Below, piece by piece: positions 13,626-28,305 of a DNA stretch of 64,000 bases (its first letter is position 1; every line of letters begins with the position of its first letter). Under the pieces are notes generated by a model, which saw only the letters and a list, made by a program, of their open reading frames with translations, was not told where the DNA came from and ran no database searches. Position numbers and translations under genes: made by a program. Source of the DNA: Himantopus leucocephalus. Its lineage: Eukaryota > Chordata > Aves > Charadriiformes > Recurvirostridae. The stretch lies in assembly GCA_003993805.1 (NCBI GenBank), contig RSEF01000002.1, positions 74,586,146-74,650,145 on the forward strand, in the 5' to 3' direction.

Positions 13626-16600
13626 ATTTGAAGAGAAAATAATTAGAAAATTGCATTTGAAATTACACTCAGTGTCATTAATGTCATGCGTTCTATTTTT
13701 CTCCCCACCATATTTCAACCACATGTCTCAAGTTTCTGTTTCCTAAGTGACTGTGTTGAGCTCCCCCCAAGCATGTTTATAGGCCACATTTTAAAAAGAA
13801 ACACATTTTAAATTAAAGGTCATGTGACTAGAAGTTGAGGAAGAATCTGCAGTTTGCTTTTGCAAACGTTCTGTGGTGAGGTGAAGACTTTTTTTTTTTT
13901 TGCAAACTTTCTGAAAAAACCCTTTGATTTTTCAAAATGTTTTCTGGGAAGAGTTTCATTGGATAATACTTCTGATTAGAGAATGAATATCCAAAATATT
14001 TGTGTGGGAGAGGCAGGAATTGATTAATTTTTTAGCATGATTTTATGCATCAGTAGAATTAGGAAAAAGCCAGCCTTCCTTTCTAGCCTTATGGCTCCTT
14101 ATCACTCACATATTCCTCATTTCGAGGGACATCATTGGGTTTAATACCAAAATATCTATCAAAACCAAAAAAATTGGTGTTCCCTCTTAATGTTCCAGAT
14201 GTAACTAATTTCGACTGTAAAGATCAGGAATGTGTAATCTTGAACTAAATTAACAGAATTATTTCCATGGGACTTTAAGATTCCTGTGCTGGTGGTTCTT
14301 TGTGGGTTCTTTTCCTTTCTTTTTGGATTTTTATCATATGTTATATCATTTACTTGGGTCTTAGGAGGTTAAGAAGTATGTCTAGGCCTCAACACCATGG
14401 TGCCTGAGTGTCTCCTAAATTATTAAAAACAGATATAGCAACAACATAAACATCTATTTTTACGTATAGTGCAATCGTTAGTACTCTGACCCCAATTCAG
14501 AAAAGGATGTATATCCAGAAAAAAAAAATCAACATATGTTTAATTAAACATTTGTATGAACCACATGGAAGTGGCAAGATTTAAGTGCGCAACTGGAGCT
14601 AAACAAGGTATTTCTGTGAATCGTATATTTCATTGTATATTCAACTACCAGTGCCACAAGAAAGTAGAACTGCAGAAAAACCCTCTTGCTATTGAATAAA
14701 ATATAATACAGGATCAGTTTCAAGACAGTTATACATTGCCTTTAAGTTATAAATGAGTATAAAATTTCTGCTTATCTAACTGCTTGTCGCAGAGTTTGTG
14801 TCTTTCTGCAGAGCTTCACTCATTCTGACAGATATGCATAAATGGAACCAGGAGTCAATGCTCCATTTATTCCAGCCACAAGAGAACAATCTAGAAGAAA
14901 ATTTGAGCCTTAAATTAGTGGCAAGTAAATTAAAATTATAACTTCCGAGAATGATTTGTGGTCTTCTGAAACTGTAAAAAAAAATGAAATAGTACATTGA
15001 TTTATATGGGCTTACTACGCCTTTGTCAGTCGCAGAAAAGGATCAGTAGTCAAAGTGATGATTTCTATGAGGAACTGGTGCCAAGCTAAGAACTCTAAAC
15101 TATACAATAATAAAGCTACCAAGAGCCCATATAGAATTTAGCGACTCTGGGGAAACAATGAATTGAGTTTGAAGTTGTTACACAGAGCTACAAAGCTTTG
15201 GGGTTTATGTCAATAAAATCTGTTTGAAAACAAAGTTTGGTTTCCTTTCTCCAGTTTTCTAGTTACAAAGCCACATGTTGCATCGAAATGAAACTGCCAC
15301 TGGTTTGCTCAAAATCTGCCCCATCCATTTTGGCTGAGTTATTTTGTCCCTATATTTCTAAGAAAATAAAGCACATCAATAATTTTCACTCCTTCTCTGA
15401 AGATCCATAAAGGTCTGCAGTCAAATTTTAAGGTATTTAAGAACAGCAATTCAGAAAAGAATCTCTATTACTAATCAGCTTAAGTTGGAGATTTAGGGAC
15501 TGTTCTCTTCGTGGAAAAGATAGAGGGCCTGCCAACAGAAAACTAAAACTCAGTTATTTCTATGTGCCTTTTATTTGTACATCTCTGCACACACGTCCAT
15601 TTTCACATCCAGGTGCAGCAGCTTGATTCACGTCCCCGTTCCTAGGGGCATTTGCAGAGGTTTCCCTGTTCCAGTTGTGTCTTCTAGCTGGGACAGGTTA
15701 CAGCATTTGCCCTGCTTATTGCAAGGCTGCGAATAGCTGCCAAGATCTCACTGCCGACCACCTTGACTCTGAAGCCAGCACAACCTTTGGTCCGACCCCG
15801 AATTTCAGGGAGATGAGCTTTGTGTTCTGACACACAAAAAAAAAAACCCACCACCCAAAACTATGGAGCCACTAGATGGCACTTTCAAAACACGGTTTTG
15901 CACACTCTGTCCAGCAAACTACGGTTCTGGGTCTGAATTGCGAGGTGCAGTGTAAACCTATATAATAAATGCTGTCCTCTGAAATGTACGCTGATTGCCC
16001 TGAACAACAGACATCTTCAAAAGGCTGACAAAGCAAAACCTCCTTTTCACCAAAGGCAGAATTTCTCCTGCCTTCCTCCATAGCATCGTCCTCTCTGAAA
16101 CGCAAGGCCATCAGTATATAACCATGGGCATGCTTCGTTTGACATCCAATAACCCTTATAGCATCAGTAGGGAGAGAAACTTCACGACAGATGAGATATA
16201 TGAAAGTGGGAGCAACAATCTCCTTCCTAGTTTGGAAACTATCCAAGAGACCAGGTTTTCCAGCCACGAGACTAGAAAATCTATTGCATTTTGAGTATAT
16301 TTTATATGCTTCTTTCCTGTTTTATTCCTTTTCAGCCACTCATGCTAGAGACAATACTGATGAAGGAACGTGGTTTTACAAGCAGAAAATGAAAAGTCCT
16401 ATTTTAGGCAATAAGTTCTTCAGGTCAGAGCTGTCTCTAGTGTTTCTCTAGTGCTCAGCACCATGACAGTGCACACTGAGTGAGGTCTCAAAACTCTCCT
16501 GCACTGCAGACATTAAAAATAATTCCATCATTTGAGGTCACAAGATGTTGTTAATTAGCCGTTAGAAGTACAAGGGCTACTTCTCTTACCCCAGGGCAGA

Positions 16601-19600
16601 AAAGATGGAAACATGTTACCAGCGCAACAAAGGGCCATAATCTGTTTTGCCTCTTTGTAAGTGGGTTTCAAATCAATATAACCTTGCAACACCTGAAACG
16701 TAGAAGGCCTGTGTGCTGCTGTTCAGAATTCATCACCATGGATTGAAAATTTCTAATTTTATTTTCACTTTCATCACTCATTCACTACTCCTGCCTGTAA
16801 CATCTACCAACAATATGTCAGCAGCACTTTTACGCCTTGAACCTTGCTATTTTTTTAGAGCTCTGGATGCGTATAGTACATAGAATTAGCTGGGGTTTAA
16901 TGGCTCTGAGTTTCTTTGTTTTCACAACAGTAGAAAGGCCACCCTTATAAGAGCTATGTGACCTCAACTCTTGAAGGATTTTCTGCAGATGGAGGGAAAT
17001 TGGGTAATCCATGGAAATACCTATAGTGTGCCATATATTTGGTTGTTCAAGAGATACTAGAAATTTAAAGCTCTGGGGGAAAGGTCTTACAGTTCCAAAC
17101 TTCATGGTTGAGGAAAGGGGCAGAAGATATAGCTGTATTCACGAACAAGACAAGGCTTTATTGCATTAAGCTAGCATTTTGGGTGGCATATGGAAATCTC
17201 ATTAACTGTGGCAGTCTGCTTAGTCTGTAAGGATTTGGAATTTTTGTTAACAAGGAAGTATTTAAAGTGTTTTCCAGGGTAATTTCTTTGTGCAAACATG
17301 AGGAAGGACAGGTTCTATGAAAATGAAAACATATTATGAAAATATCTATGTCACATGCACAAAAAAAATACTAAAAGAACCTCTTTAAGGTGCAAAGTTG
17401 AGCATATCAGAGTCAGGAAATACCAGAATTAAGTTTATTTATAGACCATTAATTTGGTTCCTTTGAGTCTACAAATTCTGTTAGTCTTTAATTTCATTAA
17501 AATAGGTGGGTGGTGTTTCTTATCATACCAACCCTGTTTTATTGAGAATATATAACTGATAGTCGTGTTATTTTGTTATCGATAGGTATTTTGTCTGCTG
17601 TCATTCAATGTACGATCCTTATTTGCTGCATGTTATTTAAACCCTTCTATGAATTTGCTGATTAACTTTTCTAAATCATTCATCTCTTGAATTGCTAGGT
17701 GCTTCATAAGTCATTTATTTTCGTAATACCCATGTAAATAGAGAGTAAATGAGACAAGAGATCTTACAGTTGGGAAAGAGGCAGAGATATTAAGGTTAAA
17801 GACTTTCCTTTTGGCTGCTTAGCTGGCAATTCCTACAACGTGACCTTTTGTATATTTACCATTATATGTCAGTTTACATAGGCAGGCCTCTACTGGCGGT
17901 CATGCAGTAAATGAAATAGAAACTATCTTTTCATGGATTCGGAGTAACTCATTATCATCAAGACTAGAAGAAGCAAACATGTTCAATGGAGAAGCACATA
18001 CATCTTAACCATATGCAATCTTTCCTCTTTTTGCAACCTTCTGCTTGATTTCATAATGACCATTGTCCAACATGTGTGACAAAAGAGACAAATCCAGACA
18101 CAAAACAATGTCTTCATTACATGGCCTTAACATTAAAAGTCAAAGTGTCATAGTAGCAAAGCTGGCATTTTCTTTGTGAATCAGCCCTACAGGGAACGGC
18201 AACCTAGTACTTGCCTGAAAAAATAGCAAACCTCTGGAATGACCTTTTGGTGAAGACGAGAGCGTACTCTGGCAGCCACAGATTCCTTAACCCATTCAAA
18301 AAGAACCAGTTTCATTCACCAGTCCATATCCCGCCCTCGTCCTTTTTCATCTTTGCCGTCTTCTCCTTAAGTTCTAGTGTCCTTACCTACTAAGTCTGCT
18401 TCTGACTTTTCATATTGGCTCCAATCTCCATGCCTTTTCTCCAGTGAGGTTGATTCAGGGTCTCCCTCATTGCCTTTCTATATCCCTTCCTAGTTTCTTT
18501 GTCCAAACACAAGTTTCCTGTTCCTACTTCTTCATTCAAGCTGTCTCCTGCTACCCCACTAACGACTCCCAACCTAAGTCTCCAATTCCAGGCTTGTTCA
18601 ACCTCAGGGACTCTGCCTTTGTAATGCATTTATCCTTCCCTGGATTTCTCTGGGGAAATCTTCCTCTAGTGTACATGTAAAGGAGAAACATATTATTTTA
18701 GGATTTGCCAGACAGATCCTTTAACTTGGGACAGTTGGTCTACTGCAGCTTTTAAAGCATTACTTTTTAGTTAAACTATATTCTACATGCGTAGATGATT
18801 TTTATCAGAATAAGGATGCTTTAATGTAGTGTTCTGAAATTACTTGAAATTCACATTTGTCATTAATTTATATCAACTATCCTGACTGTCCTTATGAGTA
18901 AAGGAGAACTTAGGAGGGGAACCTTTGAACACAGAATGAGCTGGTGCCTTTGAGTCATCTTACCACTTTGCATCTTTCACTAGCTTAATTTTTTATTTTT
19001 TTTTTTACACCCTGAATAGGATATGATACAAAAAAAAAGAAAAAGCACAATGCCTAACTGCAAAGAGAAAGTACAGAGGGTTCAGAAACATCATTAATAA
19101 GTGTGTGTGTGGGGGGTGTGTGTCTCCCAGTCAATGCATATTGTCCTTCTGCAGCATTTTCATGCAAAGCTACTAATAGTACTGTATATTTTCTCTGTTT
19201 TAGAATTTTCTTTGTGGAAGTCATCAGACTCAGAGCAATGTCTATAAGATCATCCCATCTACTCATACTCTTCATTATGATCTTCTCACCATTGTTTTTG
19301 CTAGTATTTTTGTTCCTGTCAAGCCAGCTGTTGTGCAATTAGGCTAGTGAATAAGACCTAGGATAATTAACAAGAATAGGAGGTGACACAGAATAATGTG
19401 AGAAGGGGAAAAATCTAAGGAGCAAGGACCAAGGAACCATTTCATAGAAGACACAAGTTACAATATTCAATGTGCTTTTTCTCTCTCCTGTCACGTGGTT
19501 CCCATAAGAAGAATTAAGACATGGAATAAAGAGGATACAGAGAATAAATTTCTCTTTTTTCCTCTGGAAGAGTGAAAATTAGGTGTTTGCTTGGTTTGTT

Positions 19601-22600
19601 GTTTGTTTTTTATAAAAAAAAAAAACCTCGAATGTCAGTTAGACACTAGAATAAGGAGCCAAGTTCTAAAAACGCTTTGCAGACTGAACGAATGTCTCTG
19701 AAAGTCTACTCACTGCAGTACGATCAGTGCTCTAGGTACTGAAAATTTCTGCTTATTCAAGCACAGAATTTTTAACAAACCACTGTTAAAAAATACTACG
19801 TAAAGTATATGACTAGTATGTCTTACAGAAAATGCTGTGGTATGCAAAATTCTTTCATTGTAGATGAAAGGTAATTATCTTAGAGTGAATAGCTGTGAGT
19901 CACAGTCTGACTAATCAGAGTCTGAGGGAGAAACAAAAGGCAAATTCAGTGAAACTGGTTTGCATCTGCTAAGGAACAGGCTATTTTGGTTCAAGTTTTG
20001 TTTATATCATCAGGTTGTTGGAGGACATGAAGCTCTGAAGTATGTGGCTTACATGTTTCAGCATATCTCCTGTTCCTTCTCAGGATATCCCCCTTTATTC
20101 ATTTCATGCACGACAAAAGGAATTGCCACATCCATTTCCAAGGGAAAAAATTGGGCAGGCAAGGGCAAGGACTTCTCACAATAGACCTCGTGTGTACAGT
20201 ACCACCAGACTGCTGTTAATCACGAGGACACCAGCATCTCAACCCACGACGGAGACCGCTTGGTTTGCGGGGGGGGCAGGACTCGCCTGTGCCCTCACAC
20301 ACTTTTTTTGGGGAGCCGCAGCCACGCTGCTCCCGCCTCCCCCGCCACCGTTCAGCACCGGGGACAGCGCCCGCGCCCCCTCTCCCGTGGGAACGTCCCC
20401 GCGGGACGGCGGCCTCCCACGCTGGAGCGCGTCTGCGGCCGGCGTGACCTTAACCCCAATGTGAAGTGACTGCAGCAGGGTACGACGTAAGGCAAAGGAG
20501 GTGGCAGGCAGAGGCGGTCACTTCTACTCAGCCAGATTGAAGCAGCCGGCCAAGAGCCGAGGTTTTTAGTACTGGCTCAATTCAAGCTCTTCCAACGCCT
20601 TACCAAGCTGGTGAGGAATACACACAACGTGTCATTTGGCTAGGATAGCCATCCTATTGTAACAGCTGAGCTTCCCACACACTAACTTCTTTTCCCCTTA
20701 CATCTTTTCATATCTTATTAAACATGCAAGATAAAATCAGGTACCAAAAGGGAATACTGAAGCAACGTATTTGCTGCCAATGCAGGCAGGATTAAGCACA
20801 GATGACAAGATGACTAATAACTGTGTACAGCACGGTCTGTTTGCCTTTTTAGATCCTAAAGTTCATCAACGAATCTGACCATTTAATGACAACCTTCTTG
20901 CCTTTCAAGTGAAGTTGCTGAAGTATTCTTCTTAATTACACTTGTCTGTCAAAAGACCACATAGTATCATTTTTCCAAATAGTTCAGGTATACGAAAAAA
21001 ATTTTTACATCACTGCTACGTTGGATATATTGCATATTTAAACACACTGTACACTCCTAAAAGTAGTCTTGATTCTGCAAATAATGATGCAGTTCTCTTC
21101 ATAAGTTGCAGATAAGAAGCCAGATACCAAAAGACAGAGAAGATGATCACCACCTGCCACAGTAGCAGTGAGATCCCGGGAAGCCGAGATAAGCGTTTAT
21201 TGTGAGGGACCACAGGAGATCTTTGTGAAAAATGTTTCAGTTCATTATAAAAGATGTAGGGAAAGGATCTAAGAAAGAAGCGGAAGAGGTCAAGGCAGTG
21301 AGGTGAAAGGGGCAGCTGGAATGAAAGAAACAAGGAGAGTCAGGACTTTTCTTTTAGGAGAGAACAGGAGAGTCTGTGAAGCAACATATACTAAGAGGTG
21401 ATGTGTGTTATGGAAAAGCTTTTATGTACATGTGTCCATATATATATAAATACACATATGTGCAAAATATATCAGAAAAGGAAAGAAAATATTTCATATT
21501 TAAAATAAGGCTGGATTTAAATTTTTCTTGGGATGTTAAATGTTCTTGTCATTTCAGCACTTCAGTGGAACACAGGCAATATTCCTCTTGATACGGGTTT
21601 TTACGTTTCCTTCTTACATGAAAGAATAATGAAAAATACAAAAATTATAGGTGCTAGATAAATCCCAGATCATGCTAAGGTGGGGGGTGGGTGAAAAGAA
21701 GAGAACTGAGCAGAGAAACTAAGAGTCAGACACCTTGGCATTTTGGAAGCAGGTACTTCTCACCGTTTTGAGAATTGCCATAGGCATGGCTGGAGCACAA
21801 AGATAGGCAAGCAACAGTTGCCAGACAGTTGCTGATGGAAAACTGCTTTGAAAAGCCATTTCACCAGGCAAAGGGCAGTCAAGGAAGACAGAAAATAAAC
21901 ACAGAGATGCAGCTATGAATGGCAATTGTTAAAAGAATTGTTACTATGTGTGGGATTACTGGGACATATCTGGCCAGTGCCTTTAGAGGCCAGTAATTGA
22001 GAAATTATGTCTGCCTCTAGTACAAAGGTAGAGTAAAACCTCTCTTTTCCCTTTTTAACACATTTTACTAATTATAAGCCTGTTTATATCTCAGCCTATG
22101 AATATTATTCTCAAAATAAAATCTGGAAGACAGTGTGGCTTTTAGAATAATTTATCCTGGTGACAGAATCTTACAAAAAAGATTTCCTGAATTGTACTTT
22201 AGGCTGTATAATTTTGGACTGATCTTGCATTCTTATGGGCATCTGTTTCCATGTCATATGGAAAGCTGATCCTGTTTCTCCATTTATTAAGCTAATGTTT
22301 GTAGCATTTTCAGAACTGCACGACAGTAAATAAGACACTTTATGTGGCTGAAAAGGACAAAAGTACAGTGAATTTTGCATGTGAAGAGATGAGCAAATGT
22401 GTTTGTTCTTCTAACTTCAGGCTAGAAAAAGAAAAATGGAGAGAAAAAAGCTGCAAATACACTCATCCTACTGTCCTGTAATCATCTATAATTAAAGGTG
22501 GACTTGCCTGCACTGCCATCTGTGAGGGACAGACTGTTGTCCTTCCACTTTAGTGGAAACTAGATACAGTCATGAGTCTTGGGTTTCTAGACACTCTGGC

Positions 22601-24507
22601 AGTGGTATAATGACGTATAGAATAGCTGCTGAACTGTCAGCATGTGAGCAGTCTCACTGAGATTTGCACCTGGGAATATACAGGCCGTTTTTTGACCAAT
22701 CCAGCTGAAGCTAGTGGGACTTTTCAATAACTGGTGTCAGTGGGGACCACAGTTCTGGTTCCTTCCCTTTCATAGAAGGGCAGCTGGAAACATGCATATC
22801 CTTTCCAGTATTACTTTAACACGTCAGGGCTGTATTTGCCGCAGCGTTGCTCCGGCACTGCCAATAGGCAATGGTGTGATCCACGAAACAAAACTACTGC
22901 ATCAAAGTGTTGTCTCCTCTAAGAAGGGATTCCAGTACCGCTAGCTCAGTATTTTGATTCTCTGTTTAACTCCTCACTCTCTGGGCAAGTAAGAAATAAA
23001 CTAAAAATTAAATCAGCCATCTTTTCCACTAGAGCCACTGCACTGGACCTCCTCCTGTTCACCTGAGATTGGCTCCTTTAACTTTCATTTCAGCTGTTCC
23101 CACATCAATGCAAAGTGATGAGTTTAACAGCATGATTTGAATAACCTTCTACCAAACATCCTAGTTAAAATTTAATGGAAATGAAATGGAAATATTTTCA
23201 TGTCCCAAGGGAGAATGCTCAGACAGATTGATAATCTGCAAGGCAAAACTATACCTTAAAAGTTATTGCAGTGTGACACACACATCTGACACACACTGCA
23301 GATTACTACGCGCTACTAACTTGGGTGGCCTACCTGGGTAAGCAGTTGCTCCTGATGTATTACAAAAACATATATATGTACATGTATCTTTATATATTAT
23401 ATACACGCACATGTATTTCTTTATTACAACATACATTACAATGAAAAAATAAAATATCTTACTTCTATAAATCTTAATAACAGCTCTTTGTAGACTCTAC
23501 AGTCTCTTAACTGTTAGCTTTTAGGACTTCTACCCTAAAAGAGTAACATGTTACCAAATAGCTATAGGGTCAAAAACGTTTTCAGCCTGAAACAAAACTG
23601 GGGGACAGAAAGTTGCTGCTTAAAATTGTAACAACCCCCCCAACTTTCTGACACATCAAGGTAATGGGAAGGTTGAGTAAGTTGCTGCCATTTCAGAATT
23701 TTAAGCCACTGTGACTGAAATAATTTGTTATGGTAAGTTTTGTTCCACTTTTAAAGAAAATTATTTCAGAGAAGCACTAAATCATTAAAGTTGCCCGTTT
23801 TCATCATTGTGTTAATCTACATTCATTCATGCTCAAAGGCAACAAAGCACTTAACCATGTACATAATTTTAAATACGTCTTCAAGCTCCATAGTGTCTTA
23901 ATTCAAAATTAAACCTGGAAGTGGTGCACTGCATTAGTGCTTCCAATAACTGACAACTCCGTTCTCCTTCCGGACCTTTTAAGGCGAAAACAAGGCCACC
24001 CTTCTTATACCTCAGACGGATATTAAAGTAAGCGACCATTCAATAAGAGGCCAAATAGCGTTACAGTTAAGAAACCTGCCAAGCAAAGAGAAAGTCACTT
24101 GCAACTTAATGAAACAGCAGAGAGGAATCCCAAAGTCCATAGAGGAGGACTGATTTTGCAAAAGGTGGGGATTCACAGTGAAAAGGCAAAGTGTCCAGAT
24201 GACACAAAATTATTTAGAGCAATGAGAATTAGAGAGTATTGTGGAAATTTCAGGGGTCATTTTTAAACATCAGGAGGCATCAGACCTGTTATAATTCAGT
24301 GTTGATAAAGTGTGAGATAAGGCACATCAGGAAAAAATGACATGCAGGAACACTAGGTGCCACCTAGAGAAAGCGCTGGTCATTCACATGAGTCTGGTTT
24401 CCACTGAAATCACATTAAAATTGATTTTTAAATTGTATTATCAAATATTTTTGCATCGAGTTTTCTCTCATAAGTGGTCACAAGTTATTAAGTCTAGTGC
24501 CTCTCGT
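13626..24507. other. Intergenic, no gene seen
   Basis: AT-rich with simple tracts: T runs at 13888 and 18988, a GT-rich stretch at about 19100-19125, A runs at about 19027 and 19612, and TA/CA-rich sequence at 23368-23415. The only compositional outlier is the GC-rich block at 20240-20460. Confidence 0.6.
20240..20460. other. Short GC- and CpG-rich block
   Basis: About 220 bases of GC-rich, CpG-containing sequence in an AT-rich region. No TATA box or convincing frame is attached. Possibly a small CpG island. Confidence 0.4.
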
Positions 24508-24952
24508 ACAAGAGAGACATGGAGCTACTGGAGAGGGTTCAGTGAAGAGCCACTAAGATGATGAAGGGACTGGAGTGTCTCACGTATGAGGAAAGGTGGG
24601 GAGTGTAGCCTGGAGAAGAGGACTGGGGGGGTCTCATCAATGTACATAAATACCTGAAGGGAGGGTGCACAGAAGACAGAGCCAGGTTCTTTTCAGTGCT
24701 GCCCAGTGACAGGACCAGAGGCAACGGGCACAAACTGAAACACAGGAGGTTCCCTCTGAACATCAGGAAACACTTTTTCACTGTGAGGGTGACTGAGCAC
24801 TGGCACAGGTTGCCCAGAGAGATTGTGGAGTCTGCATCCTTGGAGATACTCAAAAAACCTTCTGAACATCGTCATGGGCAGTCTGCTCTAGATGACCCTG
24901 CTTGAGTAGCAGAGGTTCCTTCCAACCTCAACTATTCTGTTAATCTATGTCA
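24508..24952 (+). mobile_element. CR1 LINE, 3' end fragment
   Basis: Contains GAGCCACTAAGATGATGAAG, CAGTGACAGGACCAGAGGCA, AAACACAGGAGGTTCCCTCT and GCACTGGCACAGGTTGCCCA, ending TTCCAACCTCAACTATTCTG. It is the same subfamily as the copy at about 31.9-32.3 kb. Confidence 0.9.
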
Positions 24953-27797
24953 CTAAATGAATGCTAGTGATGGAGTTTAACCTGCACTTGTTTGTAAATA
25001 CTACAGTTAAAGGGATTTTCATTGAGATTTCTAGGTGTATTAGCAAAGTGACAAACCACTAGACAGAAGAAGCGGGCAGTGAAAATTACCATGTGTCCAA
25101 GACATTTTAGCTGAAACCATTTTCTGTTTTGCAGAATTCTTCGCATTTATTAAATGTTGAAATTCTGTTAAATTCAATCTTTATCAGTGTATAGATAAAA
25201 ACACTCTATTCTGTAAAGGTGTTGGATCAAAAGCAAAACTAATAGTACGATTTTGCACTTGCCTCTTGATTTCAGAAACTCAAAGAACCAATATATCTCA
25301 GGAGTGTTCAAAATCAGGAGCTCTTCCTCTGTGTTCATAAAAAGCTCTGTGTAACCTTCTTCTCTGGACAGGAATGTCTAGTCTTGCCAGTAGTTGATCT
25401 CTGTTACATTCCCTACCAGATTCAGTAATTAATAGTTCCTAAACATTAGGGGAAATTGTAACTCAATTCCTTTTTTCTGCTTACAATTTAAGGAGTATCT
25501 TCAATGATATTATTTATAGTAAGTGACCAAAAATTAGATAGGCAAGCACAAAAATAACTCATGAAGGAAATTATGTTGAAGTGTTTTTCCTTAATATATT
25601 TTCAAGCTTACCTTACAAAAAACCCAACCCAAACCCCAAAACTTTATTATTAGATACATTGTTAAAAAAAAATAAGGAATGTAAGAAGAGTAAGGTTTTT
25701 ATTTTTCTCCTAAGCTTATTCAGTTACAGAAACCCTCCAGTCTCCAAGATTTATTTTTTTAACTCACAGTAGTTTACTGAACTATTACACTTTTTGTAAG
25801 CAATCTTCAGGTTTTACCACTCATTTTAAAAAGAATTGCAATTCAGATAAGTGCCTAAGCCTTGTACTTACCATTAGGCATGCACCTAAGCTCTGCATAT
25901 TCCAGATATTATAACTAAGATGGTAAAAGAGATTTCCCACTCTGGGGGAAACATATTCTTATACTGTGGGTGAGCATTTTAAGCTCTCCCTGTGTGCTGC
26001 GACTCAAGCTGCTAGAGGTGTTTTTGTAAAAGAGCAAAAGACTAAGTCCTCCCTAGAAAAAAAAGCTGTCTGAAAAGGCTGTGCTCTTAGCATTGCACCA
26101 CCAATTCTGAGAATGAAATGTGTACAAGAAACACGTGACTCCTAAGTGATTCCTAGCAAAGAGCTGACATTGGTTTCAGCTAAATAAGCCTCTGTGCCAT
26201 AACTGCCATGGTAGAGGTATGCCGCACCTCTATTGCAAACTCATTTTTGAGTTGTCACAGGCATTCCAGTTTCTCTCCTCTAAAAATACATCCTATGTCA
26301 ACTTTTGAGGATATGTAATAGGTCACTGAAAACACAGGCAAGTGCTAGTTAAATTTCTTAAGGGAACTCTTGTCCAGCATCTGAATTCCAGTTGGCCAGA
26401 ATTTACTTTTATAAAAAGAGTTTTCCATGGTTTCTCTGAGAAACAACACACTTCCGATGTTTGCAGGAAGCCACTGACATACACCAAGAGAAGAATCTGC
26501 TTGGTTTATAAAAATGCTTTTTCATTATCCTGCAATGCAGCATTGTATTGCATCTGCATACCAAAAATACTGCAGTATTTTACCTAGCAACAAATACCAA
26601 ACAATATACGTTAACGGAGTCAGTAAGACTCCCTGAAGAGTTACCTCTTCTTTCTTTCACTCTGCAGGTTATTCATGTTGTCTTTTGGCTTAGTGTATCA
26701 TCATAGGATGAAGGGACCATTCAGGTTGGAGGGCACCTGAGGAGATCATCTAGTCCAACTGCCTGATCAAATGCAAGGCAACAGAATAAACTCAGAACTG
26801 TAACGCTTCTGAAGAGTCCACAAAGACACTGTACTTTTGCCATGAGCTGGAAAAGTTTGCCTTTCTAATCACACATGTCCTGATTTGTCTTTGGCTGTAC
26901 CAGCAGCTTTCCTCTGTAAGGTGGATAACAGTGGGGACCTGGACTCGTCTTCCTTGCTGCAGTCATTCTACATCAAAGGAAAAGAGCTGTCTGCACACAG
27001 TTCAGGCACATGATACTAAATCAATTAACTTAGCTTGGCTAAAAGCAAAAATAAACAGAGAGAGTTACATTATTACAATTTTCAGTTAGCTTGCTTATAT
27101 TTTCAGTATTTTCCCCCCAAAAAAACCTTAAACCCTACTCTAAGTAGTCAGACAGTGAATCCAATTGCTGATACACCAGTAGATTAAGATGCAAGTCTAC
27201 GATAACGACTGTTGGTAGTCTATAGCAGAAATGAAGCCAGCACAGAACTAACACTTGTAGCTTGCAAGGCCAGGGTCTGACTTTAACTCTCCAAAAGGTG
27301 GGTGCCTAGTCTAAGCCAACCACCTAACTTACCTCCAACAGGTAAAAATAAAGAGGCAGACACTGCTGATAGGTACTGTGTGATTCAGCAAGCTTATTTA
27401 GATATTCCTTCTCTTTTTTTCCCCTGAATATAGAGGGTACTTAGCTGACTAGCTTAACGTAGTCACTTAGCATGGAGATGACTAAAGCTAGATAGGGTTA
27501 ACCCTGCCTTTGGTGTGCCCTAAATTCAGTTATATGTGCCTGTAGACCTTGAAGTTCAATGGGATTTCGACAGACGTATACACTGCAGGATCAAAACCCC
27601 AGAAACACTGAGCTAACAGACTAAAAGAAGATCTTTACTGATGTGCAAGAGACATTGATCTTCATTATCACCAATATCTCACGCGTGTATTAGGTTGTGC
27701 TAGGACCTACAGGCAAAGAGCCTCAGAATCCTTCCCAGCTGCCCCTGACCTTGGAAGCATACTCCTTAGTAGCTGTGAGGCAGGCAATAAACAAAAG
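24953..27797. other. Intergenic, no gene seen
   Basis: Apart from a short CR1 piece at 26699-26772, I see no element or exon here. Confidence 0.6.
26699..26772 (-). mobile_element. CR1 LINE, short 3' fragment
   Basis: CATAGGATGAAGGGACCATT...GATCATCTAGTCCAACTGCC is the reverse complement of the CR1 3' terminus. Confidence 0.7.
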
Positions 27798-28305
27798 ATG
27801 ACCACCACAAACATGCCTTACATCACAGACTATCCTGACACTGGTGAGGGGTCTGGGGGACAAGTCTTATGAGGAACGTCTGANNNNNNNNNNNNNNNNN
27901 NNNNNNNNNNNNNNNNNNNNNNNNNNNNNNNNNNNNNNNNNNNNNNNNNNNNNNNNNNNNNNNNNNNNNNNNNNNNNNNNNNNAAGGTCCCTTCCAACCT
28001 CAACAATTCTATGATTCTATGACATGTATTATGTGGAAGAAACCACTTGTGCCTATCATGAGTCCACATCTCCTGGCTATGACCCACAAAAAGCAAGCTA
28101 TACCTATCCCACTCCAGAGAGCTACAGCAATGCCAGAGGTGTCACAGTCTCCAAACTGTTCAACAGGAAGAAAGACATTGCAAAGGAACAAGATGTACAG
28201 CATGCTTATTCCTATCATACAGTATGTCGCAAAAGTCAAATGCAACATCCATGTGGCAGAATATCAAAACGCAGGTTTTCACAGACTGAGAATATATATG
28301 GCTGA
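27798..28305 (+). pseudogene. Unrecognised 108-codon open frame split by a CR1 copy
   Basis: From ATG at 27798 a frame opens (MTTTNMPYITDYPD) and runs into CR1 at about 27840. Right after the CR1 tail a 93-codon frame runs from 28024 to TGA at 28303-28305 (MYYVEETTCAY..., KLFNRKKDIAKEQ). The bases GACA flank the CR1 copy on both sides; counted once, the two parts share one reading frame. This suggests an ancestral open frame of about 108 codons with a biased, Tyr/Thr/Ser-rich composition and a basic C-terminus, with no hydrophobic segment. I do not recognise the protein. It may also be a chance frame. Confidence 0.4.
27840..28020 (+). mobile_element. CR1 LINE interrupted by assembly gap
   Basis: Left part CTGGTGAGGGGTCTGGGGGA and right part GGTCCCTTCCAACCTCAACA with the ATTCTATGATTCTATG tail belong to one CR1 copy. 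Positions 27884-27983 are 100 Ns, the conventional size for a gap of unknown length. Confidence 0.85.
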
